Assembly (NCBI RefSeq): GCF_014203235.1
Contig: NZ_JACHIN010000027.1
Span: 1 to 64,000 of the forward strand
Reading direction: 5' to 3'
Length of the DNA: 64,000 nt
DNA from: Nonomuraea endophytica
Lineage (GTDB): Bacteria > Actinomycetota > Actinomycetes > Streptosporangiales > Streptosporangiaceae
Below are positions 7,491 through 17,418 of this stretch, piece by piece. Numbering within the stretch: position 1 is the first letter of the stretch; every line of letters begins with the position of its first letter. Under the pieces are notes generated by a model. That model did no database searches. It had not been told where the DNA came from and saw only the letters and a program-made list of their open reading frames with translations. A program made the translations under genes and the position numbers.

Positions 7491-8033
7491 CTACTGCCCT
7501 TGCCTGCTCAACACCGCACGCCCCTCCCCATCGCCATAAGTGTAGTAAAGAGTTCCATTCGCCTGATATTTCAGCGTTACCAGATCGTCGTCGCACTGCT
7601 CGGTGGCCACGGTAAGACTTTCCTGGACCGAGAGTTTCCGCGATGAGACCTCAAAGAGCCGGACGACACCCGCACACTTGAGCGACTCGTAGCGGACTTT
7701 CCCCACGATCTGGCCAAGCCCACCCCGCCGAAGGAGAATCTCCACCGGAAATGGCGTATCCATGTCCTCGTCGTCGACCAGTCCGATCCACGTCCCGATG
7801 AAACGGTCCGGGACCGCCGCCGCACGAGGCTTGGCAACGCCCGCCCCCGGACTGGCAACCTCCATGGGTGTGGGGGACGGTTTACGCGCGTCCGCCCGCC
7901 CTATCTCATCACCCACCAGGCTCAACAGCGCGAAGACCGCCGAGAAGGCCCCGGCGGCAACTCCAGCGATCTTCAGCCAGGGCGGATCCCACGGCCGTTG
8001 CAGCCGTCTGCGTCTGCTCACGTAGCACCTCAA
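7491..8033 (-). CDS. Membrane-anchored protein of unknown function with C-terminal beta-rich domain
   Basis: 180 residues. A basic N-terminus (SRRRRLQRP) precedes one hydrophobic segment at about 20-42 (WLKIAGVAAGAFSAVFALLS), then a Pro/Ala/Ser-rich linker (50-72), then a domain beginning FIGTWIGLVDD with alternating strands and two cysteines (KCAGVV and EQCDDD) that could pair outside the cell. The orientation suggests a short cytoplasmic tail and an extracytoplasmic ligand-binding or lipocalin-like domain. Similar domains occur behind transmembrane helices in actinobacterial kinase-associated proteins. I do not recognise a named family. It is convergent with the RibD-like gene, 9 bp apart. 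Confidence 0.7.
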   Translation of the reverse strand: MRCYVSRRRRLQRPWDPPWLKIAGVAAGAFSAVFALLSLVGDEIGRADARKPSPTPMEVASPGAGVAKPRAAAVPDRFIGTWIGLVDDEDMDTPFPVEILLRRGGLGQIVGKVRYESLKCAGVVRLFEVSSRKLSVQESLTVATEQCDDDLVTLKYQANGTLYYTYGDGEGRAVLSRQGQ

Positions 8034-8318
8034 ACACCGCTTCGTTAACGTGTCCGCACCCGAGCCAACCTAATACGAACCCACGTGACGCCTGATGCGT
8101 ATGAGCAATCTCGCCCAGGACGTCAAGCGCCTGATGGGTGCCTACGTACACCAGATTCATCCCACGACTCAAGAAGCCCTCACCATTCCGGCACAGACCC
8201 AATTACCACTTACTCAAACCCGAAATCCCCGTGACTCATATGGACCTTGGTCACTACGGCGGCGCGTGCTGGATCCGGCTGAATGAACACGACAGTCGTC
8301 ATACCCGACGAGAAGGCG

Positions 8319-9464
8319 TCAGCTGGACCGAGCGAAAGGCGCCCGCATGGCGGCAAGCTGTTCACGAGCAGCCCGCATTCCCTGAGCCCCGGCCCATCGG
8401 GCAGACGCGTCCAGAATCTCCCCGACTCGACTGTTCACCCTCGCGGAAGAGACAAACGGAATGGCCCGCGCCAGCTCATTCATCCGATCACCGGCGAACT
8501 CCACGTCGCCGGCCCGAAGCGTCGTGATGATCTGCCTGCCGAGATACTGAGCCCGAAACAACGGCGACCACTGACCGATCCGGTCCGCAGCATCCCCAAG
8601 GAGACGGTTGGCCTCATCGAACCGATCCAGCTGCCCCATCCCGATCGCCACGTCTCCGGCCATCGCCGCGGCCGCGAACGACCCCAGCCCGCTCACACCC
8701 AAGGCCCGATCCAGAGCCGTTCTAGCCTCGTCCGCACGCCCGGGGACAGCGGCCAAACAGCGCCCCAGCCGCATGTTCAGCGACGCCACCCGGCTCCCCG
8801 GCAACTCCCGCAGCCCCAGCCCTTTCCGCGCGAAGGCAGCCGCCCTCGCATGGTCCCCCCGCTCAAGACAGACGCGGCTCAAGGCATCGAAGGCCCGGGC
8901 CTGCCCGTCCACATCCGCCCCGAGAACCGCCATGTCAAGCGCGACTCGACCAGTGTGCTCAGCGTGCCCGGTCCTCCCCGCGTCATAAAGCACAAGCGTC
9001 GCCTGATACATCAGGTTGGAGATCGCCTGCTGAAGCCGGGCGCCCCGCACCCGCTCGACGAGTTCCCTGACCCGGTGGACATGCCCAAGGGCATTGGCCA
9101 CCAGCGGCACACCACCCAGCTCATAACGCCCACGGGCCATGCTGTCGGCAAGGGTGTTCACATACGCCGCGTCCTCATAGGGATTCGCACTCGCCCTGCC
9201 ACTCGGCACGAATATCACCGACGCCGCAGCGGTCAGAAATTCCCGACGCTCCACCGGCTCCTCCACTTCCGGCGACATCCGAACCTGCCAGCCGACCCGG
9301 GAAAGCAGCTCTATCGCCTTCCCCATGGTCGTGTCCTTCATTCCCCTGGACACATGAGAAACCCAGGTCTGAGATACCCCGAGCGCTTCGGCCAGCTGCG
9401 CTTGGGTCCATTGGCGCTGTTCCATGATCGCCTTCAGGGCGGCGGGGAGCGTGCGCACGTCCAC
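8319..9464 (-). CDS. XRE-family regulator with TPR-like C-terminal domain
   Basis: 381 residues from a GTG at 9464. The N-terminal helix-turn-helix is typical (MEQRQWTQAQLAEALGVSQTWVSHVSRG, here in two stretches around residues 13-40). The rest is alpha-helical with repeated short helices rich in Ala and Arg, as in TPR-type signal-sensing regulators of actinomycetes. The frame extends upstream, but an AGCAA-repeat operator and a TATACG -10 element (9478-9473) lie there, eight bases before this GTG, so a leaderless start at 9464 is preferred over the ATG at 9500. It is divergent from a small gene at 9601. The ligand is unknown. Confidence 0.75.
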   Translation of the reverse strand: MDVRTLPAALKAIMEQRQWTQAQLAEALGVSQTWVSHVSRGMKDTTMGKAIELLSRVGWQVRMSPEVEEPVERREFLTAAASVIFVPSGRASANPYEDAAYVNTLADSMARGRYELGGVPLVANALGHVHRVRELVERVRGARLQQAISNLMYQATLVLYDAGRTGHAEHTGRVALDMAVLGADVDGQARAFDALSRVCLERGDHARAAAFARKGLGLRELPGSRVASLNMRLGRCLAAVPGRADEARTALDRALGVSGLGSFAAAAMAGDVAIGMGQLDRFDEANRLLGDAADRIGQWSPLFRAQYLGRQIITTLRAGDVEFAGDRMNELARAIPFVSSARVNSRVGEILDASARWAGAQGMRAAREQLAAMRAPFARSS

Positions 9465-9482
9465 GTTTTGAGCGTATAGCCG

Positions 9483-9530
9483 AGAGCAATGCGAATCCAT
9501 CGCCCCATTGCTCTGAGCAATCGCCTTGCT
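9483..9530. promoter_or_regulatory. Cluster of four AGCAA/TTGCT half-sites in a divergent promoter
   Basis: AGAGCAATG (9483-9491) and CATTGCTCT (9506-9514) are perfect complements 14 bp apart. ATTGCT-CTG-AGCAAT (9507-9521) is a second perfect palindrome, and another TTGCT lies at 9526-9530. The cluster sits between the XRE regulator and the small gene at 9601 and is the likely operator for both. Confidence 0.6.
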
Positions 9531-9600
9531 GGCCCACCGAAAACGACTCTCCACCATGGGCCCGTAACAACCCTGCCCGCCAGCCGTCGAGGAGAGACCA

Positions 9601-9872
9601 TGTCCGCAGACATGTGGAACATCGTGGGCAACACCATGGCGCGTCGCACCTACCAAGGCCGGGTCGTCGTCTTGACCTTGGGCAGAAGCCATCGCACCAT
9701 CGAGCAGACGATCATGGAGTGGGAACAGCGGGAGCGCCAACGGCTGATTAGTGACCTGTCCGCCCTCGGCGACCTCGTGGACACCGCACTGAACCGGCTC
9801 CTATCGAGCGGCCCACGACCGGGTCAGGCCGGTGGGCGCGATCGCTTCAGACGGACGGGCCCACGCCGCTGA
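9601..9872 (+). CDS. Small protein of unknown function divergent from the XRE regulator
   Basis: 90 residues. The ATG has a strong ribosome site (GAGGAGA, spacing about 4-6), the best evidence that it is expressed. The middle is amphipathic helix (TIEQTIMEWEQRERQRLISDL, split here as TIEQTIMEWE and RQRLISDLSALGDLVD), and the tail is basic and Gly/Pro/Arg-rich. No signal peptide or membrane segment is seen, and I do not recognise a family. With the operator between it and the XRE gene, it is a plausible target of that regulator. Confidence 0.6.
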
Positions 9873-9941
9873 CCTTCAGTGCCTTCTGTGGGCGAAAGCG
9901 CTTTGGGAAGGCAGCCCGAGCGGAGCGAGGTCCGGCGCGGG

Positions 9942-9960
9942 GTCGAGCCCCCGGCTCGAC
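9942..9960. terminator. Hairpin between convergent genes
   Basis: GTCGAGC (9942-9948) and GCTCGAC (9954-9960) form a perfect 7-bp stem with a CCCCG loop. It lies between the small gene ending at 9872 and the aminotransferase gene ending at 9998, so it could stop transcription from either side. There is no T tract, as is usual in high-GC genomes. Confidence 0.45.
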
Positions 9961-9997
9961 TGGAAGAGCGTGTGGAGCGAAGCGGAACTCCATGCCC

Positions 9998-11293
9998 TTA
10001 GCGGAGCGCGACTACAGGAGATCGGGTGGAATAGCCGGTTAGTGTGTGGAAGGCGTCGCTCAGGGTGTCCAGGAGGCGTTCTATGTGGGGCAATGCGACT
10101 GGGTCTGTGCTTTCCAGGGCCAGCCACCGTTCCTCGTCGCTTTCGCCGTACAACATGCTGGTCGCCGCGCGGAAGCGGAGCGCACTTGGGTCGTCGCCGA
10201 AGTGGTGGCCGCCCAATACCGCCACGCCTACCCGGTCCAACAGATGGCGTTCCAGGGTGGCTGAGTCTCGGATGCCCATCTTGGCCAGTCTGCCGCGGAT
10301 GGGGGCGAAGTCCGGGTAGACGTAGAAGCCTCCTGTGGGTGGGCGGCTGGACGCGCCCGCGCCTGTCATCACCTCGTGTACCGCCCCTGCCACCGCTCCG
10401 TGCAGGCGGGTGCTGGCTGCCAAATGTCGTCTCAGCTCCGGTGGTTCCGACAGGGCGTATCGGGCCACCTCCTGCATCGGGCCGGCCAATGACGACCAGA
10501 TCTCGCTGGCCAGCCCGATGACCCGGCTCTGCAGCGCCAGCCCGTCCACCGTGTCCGGGAAGCGGGCGAAGCCTATTCGCCATCCGCCCAGCGCCAGGCT
10601 CTTGCTCAGCCCGGAGGTCACTACGGTCCGGTCGGGGATGAACTCTGCCGGGCTGGTGATCGCGTCGCCGGGCGGGTGGACGATGTCGCGGTAGATCTCG
10701 TCGGAGATGACCAGCAGGTCCCAGTCGTCGGCGATCTCCGCCAGCCTGCGCACCACGGCGGCGGGCGCGTGTGTGCCGGTCGGGTTGTCGGGCAGGGTGA
10801 GCACGATGGAGCGGGGTCGCAGACCGGCTCGTCGTGCCGCCCGCAACGCGGGGACGAGCCGGTCCGGGTCGGGTACCCCACCGCACTGGGGCGGCACGGG
10901 CACGCCGACGACCTCGCGTGCGAACAGCCGTGCTTGTGGCTCGTAGGTGACCCAGCAGGGCCGGGGCAGGACGACGGCGCCGGGCAGGGCGGCCATCAGG
11001 GCGAGCAGGACGGGTTTGCTGCCGGGGGCCATGACGACCTGGTCGGCGTGGGTGCGCAGGCCGCGGCGGGTGAAGTAGCCGGCGGCGGCCTCGCGGCAGT
11101 CGATTTCGCCGCCGATCTGGCCGTAGCGGTTCCTGGCAGCGCCGGCGTGCAGCCGGTCGGCGAGGAAGTCGGGCACGGGCAGCTGCGATTCTCCGAACCC
11201 CAGGTGAATCAGCGGCTGCCCGGCCCGACGTCTGTGGTTGACGAGTTCGTCGAGGGCCAGGTTGGGCGAGGGCGGGAAGGCATGGGCGCTCAT
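9998..11293 (-). CDS. PLP-dependent aminotransferase, class I/II
   Basis: 431 residues of fold type I. Landmarks are NRYGQIGGEIDCREAAAGYF (substrate/cofactor loop), LTLPDNPTG with the conserved Asn, VISDEIYRDIV with the PLP-pyridine Asp and Tyr, and SGLSKSLALGGWRIGF, in which the lysine forms the Schiff base. It is a cytosolic aminotransferase or, less likely, a related decarboxylase. It is the last gene of a five-gene operon, 7 bp after the CGNR gene. Upstream partners act on threonine-like amino acids, so a beta-hydroxy amino acid or its 2-oxo acid is a reasonable but unproven substrate. Confidence 0.85.
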   Translation of the reverse strand: MSAHAFPPSPNLALDELVNHRRRAGQPLIHLGFGESQLPVPDFLADRLHAGAARNRYGQIGGEIDCREAAAGYFTRRGLRTHADQVVMAPGSKPVLLALMAALPGAVVLPRPCWVTYEPQARLFAREVVGVPVPPQCGGVPDPDRLVPALRAARRAGLRPRSIVLTLPDNPTGTHAPAAVVRRLAEIADDWDLLVISDEIYRDIVHPPGDAITSPAEFIPDRTVVTSGLSKSLALGGWRIGFARFPDTVDGLALQSRVIGLASEIWSSLAGPMQEVARYALSEPPELRRHLAASTRLHGAVAGAVHEVMTGAGASSRPPTGGFYVYPDFAPIRGRLAKMGIRDSATLERHLLDRVGVAVLGGHHFGDDPSALRFRAATSMLYGESDEERWLALESTDPVALPHIERLLDTLSDAFHTLTGYSTRSPVVALR

Positions 11294-11300
11294 ATCGTCC

Positions 11301-11819
11301 CTAGGTCCGGCGACGTGCTCGGTGTGCCGCCGCGTGGGCGCGGTTTCCGCAGGTACGGCTGTCGCAGTACACCCGGCAGCGGTTGCGCGAGGCGTCCACG
11401 AAGACCCGGGAGCAGCCTTCGGCGGCGCAGGTTCGCAGCCGGGTCTGCTCGCCGTGGACGAACAGGTACGCGAGGGCGAGCCCGCAGTCGGCGGTGAGCT
11501 GTTCGGCCACCGGTCCCTCCCCCGCGTGGTGGTGCAGGCGCAGCCGCTGGCCGTCGTGCTCGGACAGCCGCAGGGTGAGCCTGGTCCGCCCGAGCAGCTT
11601 GTTGAGGCGCTCGACGCCCTGGTCGGGCGCGATGAAGACGTGGTGGAACTCCTCCCGCGAGCCGCGCACGGCTTCGAGGTCGGCCCCGGTCAGCTCGTCG
11701 GGGTTGCCGACCTGGCGGCGCTCGACGAGCGCGACCAGGTCGGCGACGGTGACGAGTTGGGTGTTGACCAGGTCGACCGCCGTGGCCAGCGAGCGGATCA
11801 GGTCTTGGCTAAACAGCAT
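11301..11819 (-). CDS. CGNR zinc-finger / ABATE-domain protein
   Basis: 172 residues. The N-terminal two thirds match the ABATE stress-response layout (VDLVNT...DLVALVERR), and the C-terminus is the CGNR zinc finger: C-x4-C-x-R-VFVDASRNRCRVYCDSRTCGNR with four cysteines positioned for zinc. Members are thought to be DNA-binding regulators. The gene sits between the oxygenase (25 bp upstream) and aminotransferase (7 bp downstream) genes, so it is probably a co-transcribed regulator of the operon or of a distant target. Confidence 0.85.
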   Translation of the reverse strand: MLFSQDLIRSLATAVDLVNTQLVTVADLVALVERRQVGNPDELTGADLEAVRGSREEFHHVFIAPDQGVERLNKLLGRTRLTLRLSEHDGQRLRLHHHAGEGPVAEQLTADCGLALAYLFVHGEQTRLRTCAAEGCSRVFVDASRNRCRVYCDSRTCGNRAHAAAHRARRRT

Positions 11820-12703
11820 GCGTGCTCCCGGCCGGCGAGGAAGGTTAGGAGATGTAGGTGAAGTACGACCGGAGGGCCGGCATGAGCACCTTGAGCGGCA
11901 CCCGGCCGTAGACGCCGAGGGCGAGCAGCAGGTTGTAGCGCAGGTTCTGGCGGGGCATGCCGTGGCGTACGGCGGCGATGCCGCGCAGGGCGCTGACCTT
12001 GTCGTGCCAGTCGATGTTGAACGACACCGACGAGCTGAGCGACGAGACCTGGTGCAGGGTGCCGGGCGGCATGTAGAACAGGTCGCCGGCCTGGACGTGC
12101 GCCTCCATGACGCGCACGCCGCGGAAGTCGGGGTGGCGGTCGTAGTCGGGGTCTTCGGGGTTCACTTCGGCCCAGCGCCAGTTGTAGGTGTAGCAGCGGT
12201 CGCGGTCCTCGTTGGCGACCATGACGAAGCGCTTGCTGCCGTCGAGCTGGAAGAACAGGTTGTGGGTGAGCAGGGTGTCGAAGTGCAGCGTGGTGACGGC
12301 CTGCGAGGGGCCGACGAAGAACTGCGGGAAGACGGCCCAGTTGTCGCGGAAGAACGCGGGGAAAAGGTGGCCGGGGAAGGGTTCGAGGTCCTGCCGCAGT
12401 TCGGGGATGAACGTGAGCAGCGGCACGTCGTGCAGGTACGCGGGCCGTTCGACGTCGTCGGATCCGCGCTGCTCCCAGGCGGTGACGGTCTTGGAGTAGT
12501 CGTCGAGCCGGACGGTGGTCGTCTTGCCCTCGGCCACGCGCCCGGTCTTGAGCCGCACGGGCAGGTCGGGCGCGATCGAGGCGAGGTAGGGCAGCGACCA
12601 GCGCTGGGCGGCGGGAAGCTCGGCGAGGGCGCCGGGCATGAGGACGGGCTTCTTGTTCACGTACTCGGCGTAGAACTCCTCGGCGGAGAGCTGCGGCCGG
12701 ACG

Positions 12704-13791
<1,088 letters not shown>

Positions 13792-13795
<4 letters not shown>

Positions 13796-14703
13796 GTCGG
13801 CCTCCTAGCCGGGCGGGCGGTGCGGAAGAGGTGGGAGCCGCCGGCCAGCGCGGTGCATTCGCCGATCGCCTTGCCCAGCTTGGCGGTGTAGTCGGGGTCG
13901 GCCTCGTCGAGCAGGATGCCGAGCATGGTGCCGCTGTGCGCGGTGACGACGCCGAGGCCGCCGACGACGCCGCAGATGCCGAGGACGTCGCGGAGCATGC
14001 GCTTGGGGTGCAGCCGCTGGTGCATGGCGGCGCTCCTGCTGGCCACGTGGCCGATCTCGGCGGTGTCGCCGGCCGGGACCGCGACGCGCAGCGAGTCCAG
14101 GAGCCGCTGGTACTCCTGCCGGGCGGAGTCGGAGAAGCGCCGGTGTCCGCGGTTGAAGGCGACGGTGTCCACGCTGCCGCCCTCGTCGACGCCGACGATG
14201 GTCATGTCGGGCAGGTAGCCGAGCCGTTCGAGCAGCCGTACGTCGCGGTGGCGGAAGGCGACGGTGCCCGGGTACATCACGCCGTCGGACGGCTCGATCC
14301 TCCGCATCAGCTCTTCGATCTCACCCGGTGTGGGTAGTTCGCCGAGCGCCCGGCCGACGGCCCACGCGGTGGCCACGAGGTCGGCTGAGGAACTGGCGAG
14401 CCCTTTGCCGATGGGCAGTTCGGTGTCGACGTGGAGCTCGCCGCCGCCGCTGAAGCCGCGGATGGTGAGCATCGAGCGGGCCAGTGACCTGGCCTTCTTC
14501 CGGTCTCCGGGGACCACCCGGATGTCGGTGGTCCGCCGGTCGTAGCGGAAGCGGGCGGTGCTGCCCGCCTCGATCGGCAGCGTGACCAGAAAATCGACCT
14601 GTGGGTCTGCCAGTGCGCCTTGGAGCAGTTCGCCGAAGGTGCCGCACGCCTGTCCGGTTCCGAGAGTCTCGGAGGTCGCCGGCGCCTCTACGTGGATCGA
14701 CAC
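13792..14703 (-). CDS. GHMP kinase, PduX-like (L-threonine kinase family)
   Basis: 303 residues. CGTFGELLQG near the N-terminus (about 21-30) is the PduX/GHMP entry motif, and ELPIGKGLASSSADLVAT (about 94-111) is the GHMP ATP-binding loop. A C-terminal GVVTAHSGTMLGIL is the third GHMP motif. PduX phosphorylates L-threonine for cobalamin side-chain assembly, but no cobalamin gene is seen here. The gene leads an operon with an aldolase, oxygenase, CGNR protein and aminotransferase, so it may phosphorylate another beta-hydroxy amino acid or channel threonine into a specialised route. Confidence 0.8.
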
Positions 14704-14877
14704 CTTTATTCCCAGGGGTTGTTGGCGGAGCGCCGCGATACCAGAAGCCGGAGAGTCCGAGTCAATTTGGCGGTGAACATGGCCTGCGTCTCCTTCGCCT
14801 CACCCGTTTTGGGCTGGTTCCTGTGGATCAACTGGCCTCAGGCTCAAGCGGGCGGGCATCGTCCCACTACCGTTTCG

Positions 14878-14903
14878 CTATCGCCCCGAACGCGCGGCGA
14901 TAG
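14878..14903 (-). terminator. Hairpin downstream of the DHA2 exporter
   Basis: CTATCGCC (14878-14885) and GGCGATAG (14896-14903) are perfect complements with a 10-base loop, 44 bp past the exporter stop on the minus strand and upstream of the kinase operon. It could end exporter transcription before the operon promoter. An operator role cannot be excluded. Confidence 0.45.
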
Positions 14904-14946
14904 TCGCAGGTCAACGTGGGTTTGGGGGGTAGGTTGCGAGATCCGG

Positions 14947-16356
14947 CTATCCGGTTCCGCGGGCCGTACTCCTGCTGTGGAGCAAGTCGAAGAGGGCGGC
15001 GGCGAGTGCCACGGCGACGAAGGTCATGACCACCACGAGCCCGTGCCGGAACGCCGACGGCCACCCGGCGTGGAGCGCGCCGAAGAAGATCGACCCGGTG
15101 GCGGCGATGCCGAAGGCGGAGCCCAGCCGCTGGCCGGTCTGGAGTACGCCGGCGGCGCTGCCGCCGTGGACCGGCGGCACCTCCGACAGGCTGATCGCCT
15201 GGTTGGGCGCGATCACGAGCCCGCTGCCGAGTCCGGCGAGCAGCAGGGTCGGCGCGTTGGCCCAGCCGAGTTCGGGCCCGGTCCAGATCCCGGTGACCAC
15301 GAAGGTGGCGGCGAGTCCGGCGATGACGACGGCCAGGCCGACGGCGACGAGCAGCCGACCGGCCCGCCCGACCAGGCGTCCTCCGGCGATGGCGGCCAGG
15401 GAGGAGCCGATGGCGAACGGGGTGATGGCCAGTCCGGCCTGGAGCGGAGTGTAGTGCAGGCCGTTCTGCAGGTAGAGGGTGTAGATGAAGAAGATGCCGG
15501 TGAATCCGGCGAAGTAGAACAGGGCGATGACGGCGCCGAGGCTGTAGGAGTGTTTGGCGAACAGGCCGAGCTGGATCAGCGGCTCACGCTTGTAGCGGCG
15601 TTCCCAGCCGACGAAGAGCGCCAGTACGGCCAGCGCGGCGGGCACGAGCAGCCATTTGGCCTGTCCCTCCCACTGGTGCTGCTGCACGAACGGCAGGAGC
15701 AGGCCGAACACGCCGATCCCGAGCAGCAGCACGCCGACGGGGTCCATGCTCTCCTGCCGCCCCTTCACGCCGGGCGGCAGCAGCTTCCAGGCCAGCGGCA
15801 GCAGGATGACGCCGATCGGCAGGTTGACGAGGAACACCCACCGCCAGCCTTCCTCGTGCCCGAACGCGGTGACGAGCGCACCGCCGATCGTGGGCCCGGC
15901 GGCGGTGGCGATGCCCATGGTGGCGCCGAACGCGCCGAAGGCCCGGCCCCGCTCCTGGCCCTGGAACATCTGCTGGATCAGCCCGGACACCTGAGGGTTG
16001 AGCATGCCGGCGGCGACGCCCTGGACCAGCCGGGCGGCGATCAGCAGCGGCATCGTGGGCGCGAATCCGCAGGCGGTGCTGGCCAGCGTGAACAGGGCGA
16101 CGCCGACCATGAAGACGGCCCGCCGGCTGCGCGCGTCGCCGAGCCGTCCGGCGGGCACGAGCAGCAGGCCGAACGTGAGCGCGTACCCGGACAACGTCCA
16201 CTGCAGGCCGTCCTCGCCGGCGTGCAGGCTCTCCTGGATGGACGGCAGCGCCACGTTGACGATGCTCACGTCGAGGCCGGACATGAACGCGGCAGTCAGG
16301 CAGACACCCAGGGCGGGCAGTCGTCTCACGCTGGGCCTGTGTCCGCCACAGACCAT
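14947..16356 (-). CDS. MFS exporter, DHA2 (EmrB/QacA) family
   Basis: 469 residues, about 14 hydrophobic helices. Helix 1 contains SGLDVSIVNVALPSI, the DHA2 signature; motif A is GRLGDARSRRAVF, and motif C-like GPTIGGALVTAFGHEEGWRW follows. It should export drugs or metabolites by proton antiport. It lies upstream of, and in the same direction as, the PduX-like operon, separated by 243 bp and a hairpin, so co-transcription is uncertain. It is divergent from the DyP peroxidase gene. The ATG at 16356 is used; a GTG at 16329 is an alternative. Confidence 0.87.
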   Translation of the reverse strand: MVCGGHRPSVRRLPALGVCLTAAFMSGLDVSIVNVALPSIQESLHAGEDGLQWTLSGYALTFGLLLVPAGRLGDARSRRAVFMVGVALFTLASTACGFAPTMPLLIAARLVQGVAAGMLNPQVSGLIQQMFQGQERGRAFGAFGATMGIATAAGPTIGGALVTAFGHEEGWRWVFLVNLPIGVILLPLAWKLLPPGVKGRQESMDPVGVLLLGIGVFGLLLPFVQQHQWEGQAKWLLVPAALAVLALFVGWERRYKREPLIQLGLFAKHSYSLGAVIALFYFAGFTGIFFIYTLYLQNGLHYTPLQAGLAITPFAIGSSLAAIAGGRLVGRAGRLLVAVGLAVVIAGLAATFVVTGIWTGPELGWANAPTLLLAGLGSGLVIAPNQAISLSEVPPVHGGSAAGVLQTGQRLGSAFGIAATGSIFFGALHAGWPSAFRHGLVVVMTFVAVALAAALFDLLHSRSTARGTG

Positions 16357-16428
16357 CGGAAACCTGACATTCTCTCCGTTGGCTGAGCCGTGAGGTTGGC
16401 CTTACCGCCGGGCGGCAAGGTTCGACAG

Positions 16429-17418
16429 GTGAGCTCACGACAGCATGGACTGCAGGCGGTTCTCGGGCCGCTGAGCAGGGCGGCCGTCTTCACCGTGGCG
16501 ACGGTGAAGCACGACGCCGCGGCCCGCGAGGCGGTCAGGTCGCTCTGCGGCGACCTGGCGGCGCTGCGGCGCACGGTCGGCTTCCGCAGCCTGGACGGGA
16601 ACCTGTCCTGCGTGCTCGGCATCGGCGCCGAGGCGTGGGACCGGTGGTTCGACCTGCCGCGCCCGGCCATGTTGCGCCCGATGCCCGAGGTCCGCGGCGT
16701 CCACCACGCGCCGTCCACACCCGGCGACCTGCTGCTGCACCTGCGGGCCGACCGCATGGACCTCTGCTTCGAGCTGGCCGCGCTGGTCATGGACCGGCTC
16801 GCGGGCGCGCTGTCGAGCGTGGACGAGGTGCACGGCTTCCGCTACTTCGACGCCCGCGACCTGCTCGGCTTCGTGGACGGCACGGAGAACCCCGAGGACG
16901 AACTGGCCGCCGACTCGGTGCTGATCGGCGACGAGGACCCGCTGTTCGCCGGCGGCACGTACGTCACCGTGCAGAAGTACGTGCACGACCTGGCCGCCTG
17001 GAACGCGCAGCCCGTCGAGTACCAGGAGCGCGTCATCGGCCGTACCAAGCTGGCCAACGTCGAGCTGGACGACCAGACCAAGCCGACCTGGGCGCACAAC
17101 GCGCTGACCGTCATCGAGGAGGACGGCAGGGAGCTGAAGATCGTGCGGGACAACATGCCGTTCGGCAACGCCGCGGCCGGCGAGTTCGGCACCTACTTCA
17201 TCGGCTACTCCAGAACACCGGACGTCCTCGACCAGATGATCACGAACATGTTCGCCGGCGACCCGCCCGGCAACTACGACCGGATCCTGGATTTCTCCAC
17301 CGCCTTGACCGGCTCGACCTACTTCGTCCCGACGCCCGACCTGCTCGAACGGCTGGCCGAACCACCGGCGCCGGGCGCCCTGGAGATCGGCAGCCTCAAA
17401 GGAGTCCCGCAGTCATGA
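16429..17418 (+). CDS. DyP-type heme peroxidase, encapsulin cargo
   Basis: 329 residues from the GTG at 16429; the frame extends to 16390, but homologues begin near here. Dye-decolorising peroxidase landmarks are GFVDGTENP with catalytic Asp150, WAHN with the proximal heme ligand His223, and IVRDNMPFG with Arg240. The C-terminal tail ALEIGSLKG (317-325) matches the encapsulin targeting peptide. The next gene, overlapping by four bases, is the encapsulin shell, so the peroxidase is very probably packaged inside the nanocompartment. Proposed role: oxidative-stress or phenolic-substrate peroxidation. Confidence 0.93.
   Translation: MSSRQHGLQAVLGPLSRAAVFTVATVKHDAAAREAVRSLCGDLAALRRTVGFRSLDGNLSCVLGIGAEAWDRWFDLPRPAMLRPMPEVRGVHHAPSTPGDLLLHLRADRMDLCFELAALVMDRLAGALSSVDEVHGFRYFDARDLLGFVDGTENPEDELAADSVLIGDEDPLFAGGTYVTVQKYVHDLAAWNAQPVEYQERVIGRTKLANVELDDQTKPTWAHNALTVIEEDGRELKIVRDNMPFGNAAAGEFGTYFIGYSRTPDVLDQMITNMFAGDPPGNYDRILDFSTALTGSTYFVPTPDLLERLAEPPAPGALEIGSLKGVPQS

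Noticed and set aside
7909..8202. 97-codon open frame on the minus strand upstream of the membrane-anchored protein gene
   Set aside because: It overlaps most of the N-terminal part of the better-supported gene, has third-position GC well below that of neighbours, and shows no family motif. The region 8034-8318 otherwise shows nothing clear.
16390..16406. Possible iron box (TGAGGTTGGCCTTACCG) before the DyP gene
   Set aside because: Only about 11 of 15 core positions fit the IdeR consensus and the outer arms are poor. The box at 51823 is far better.
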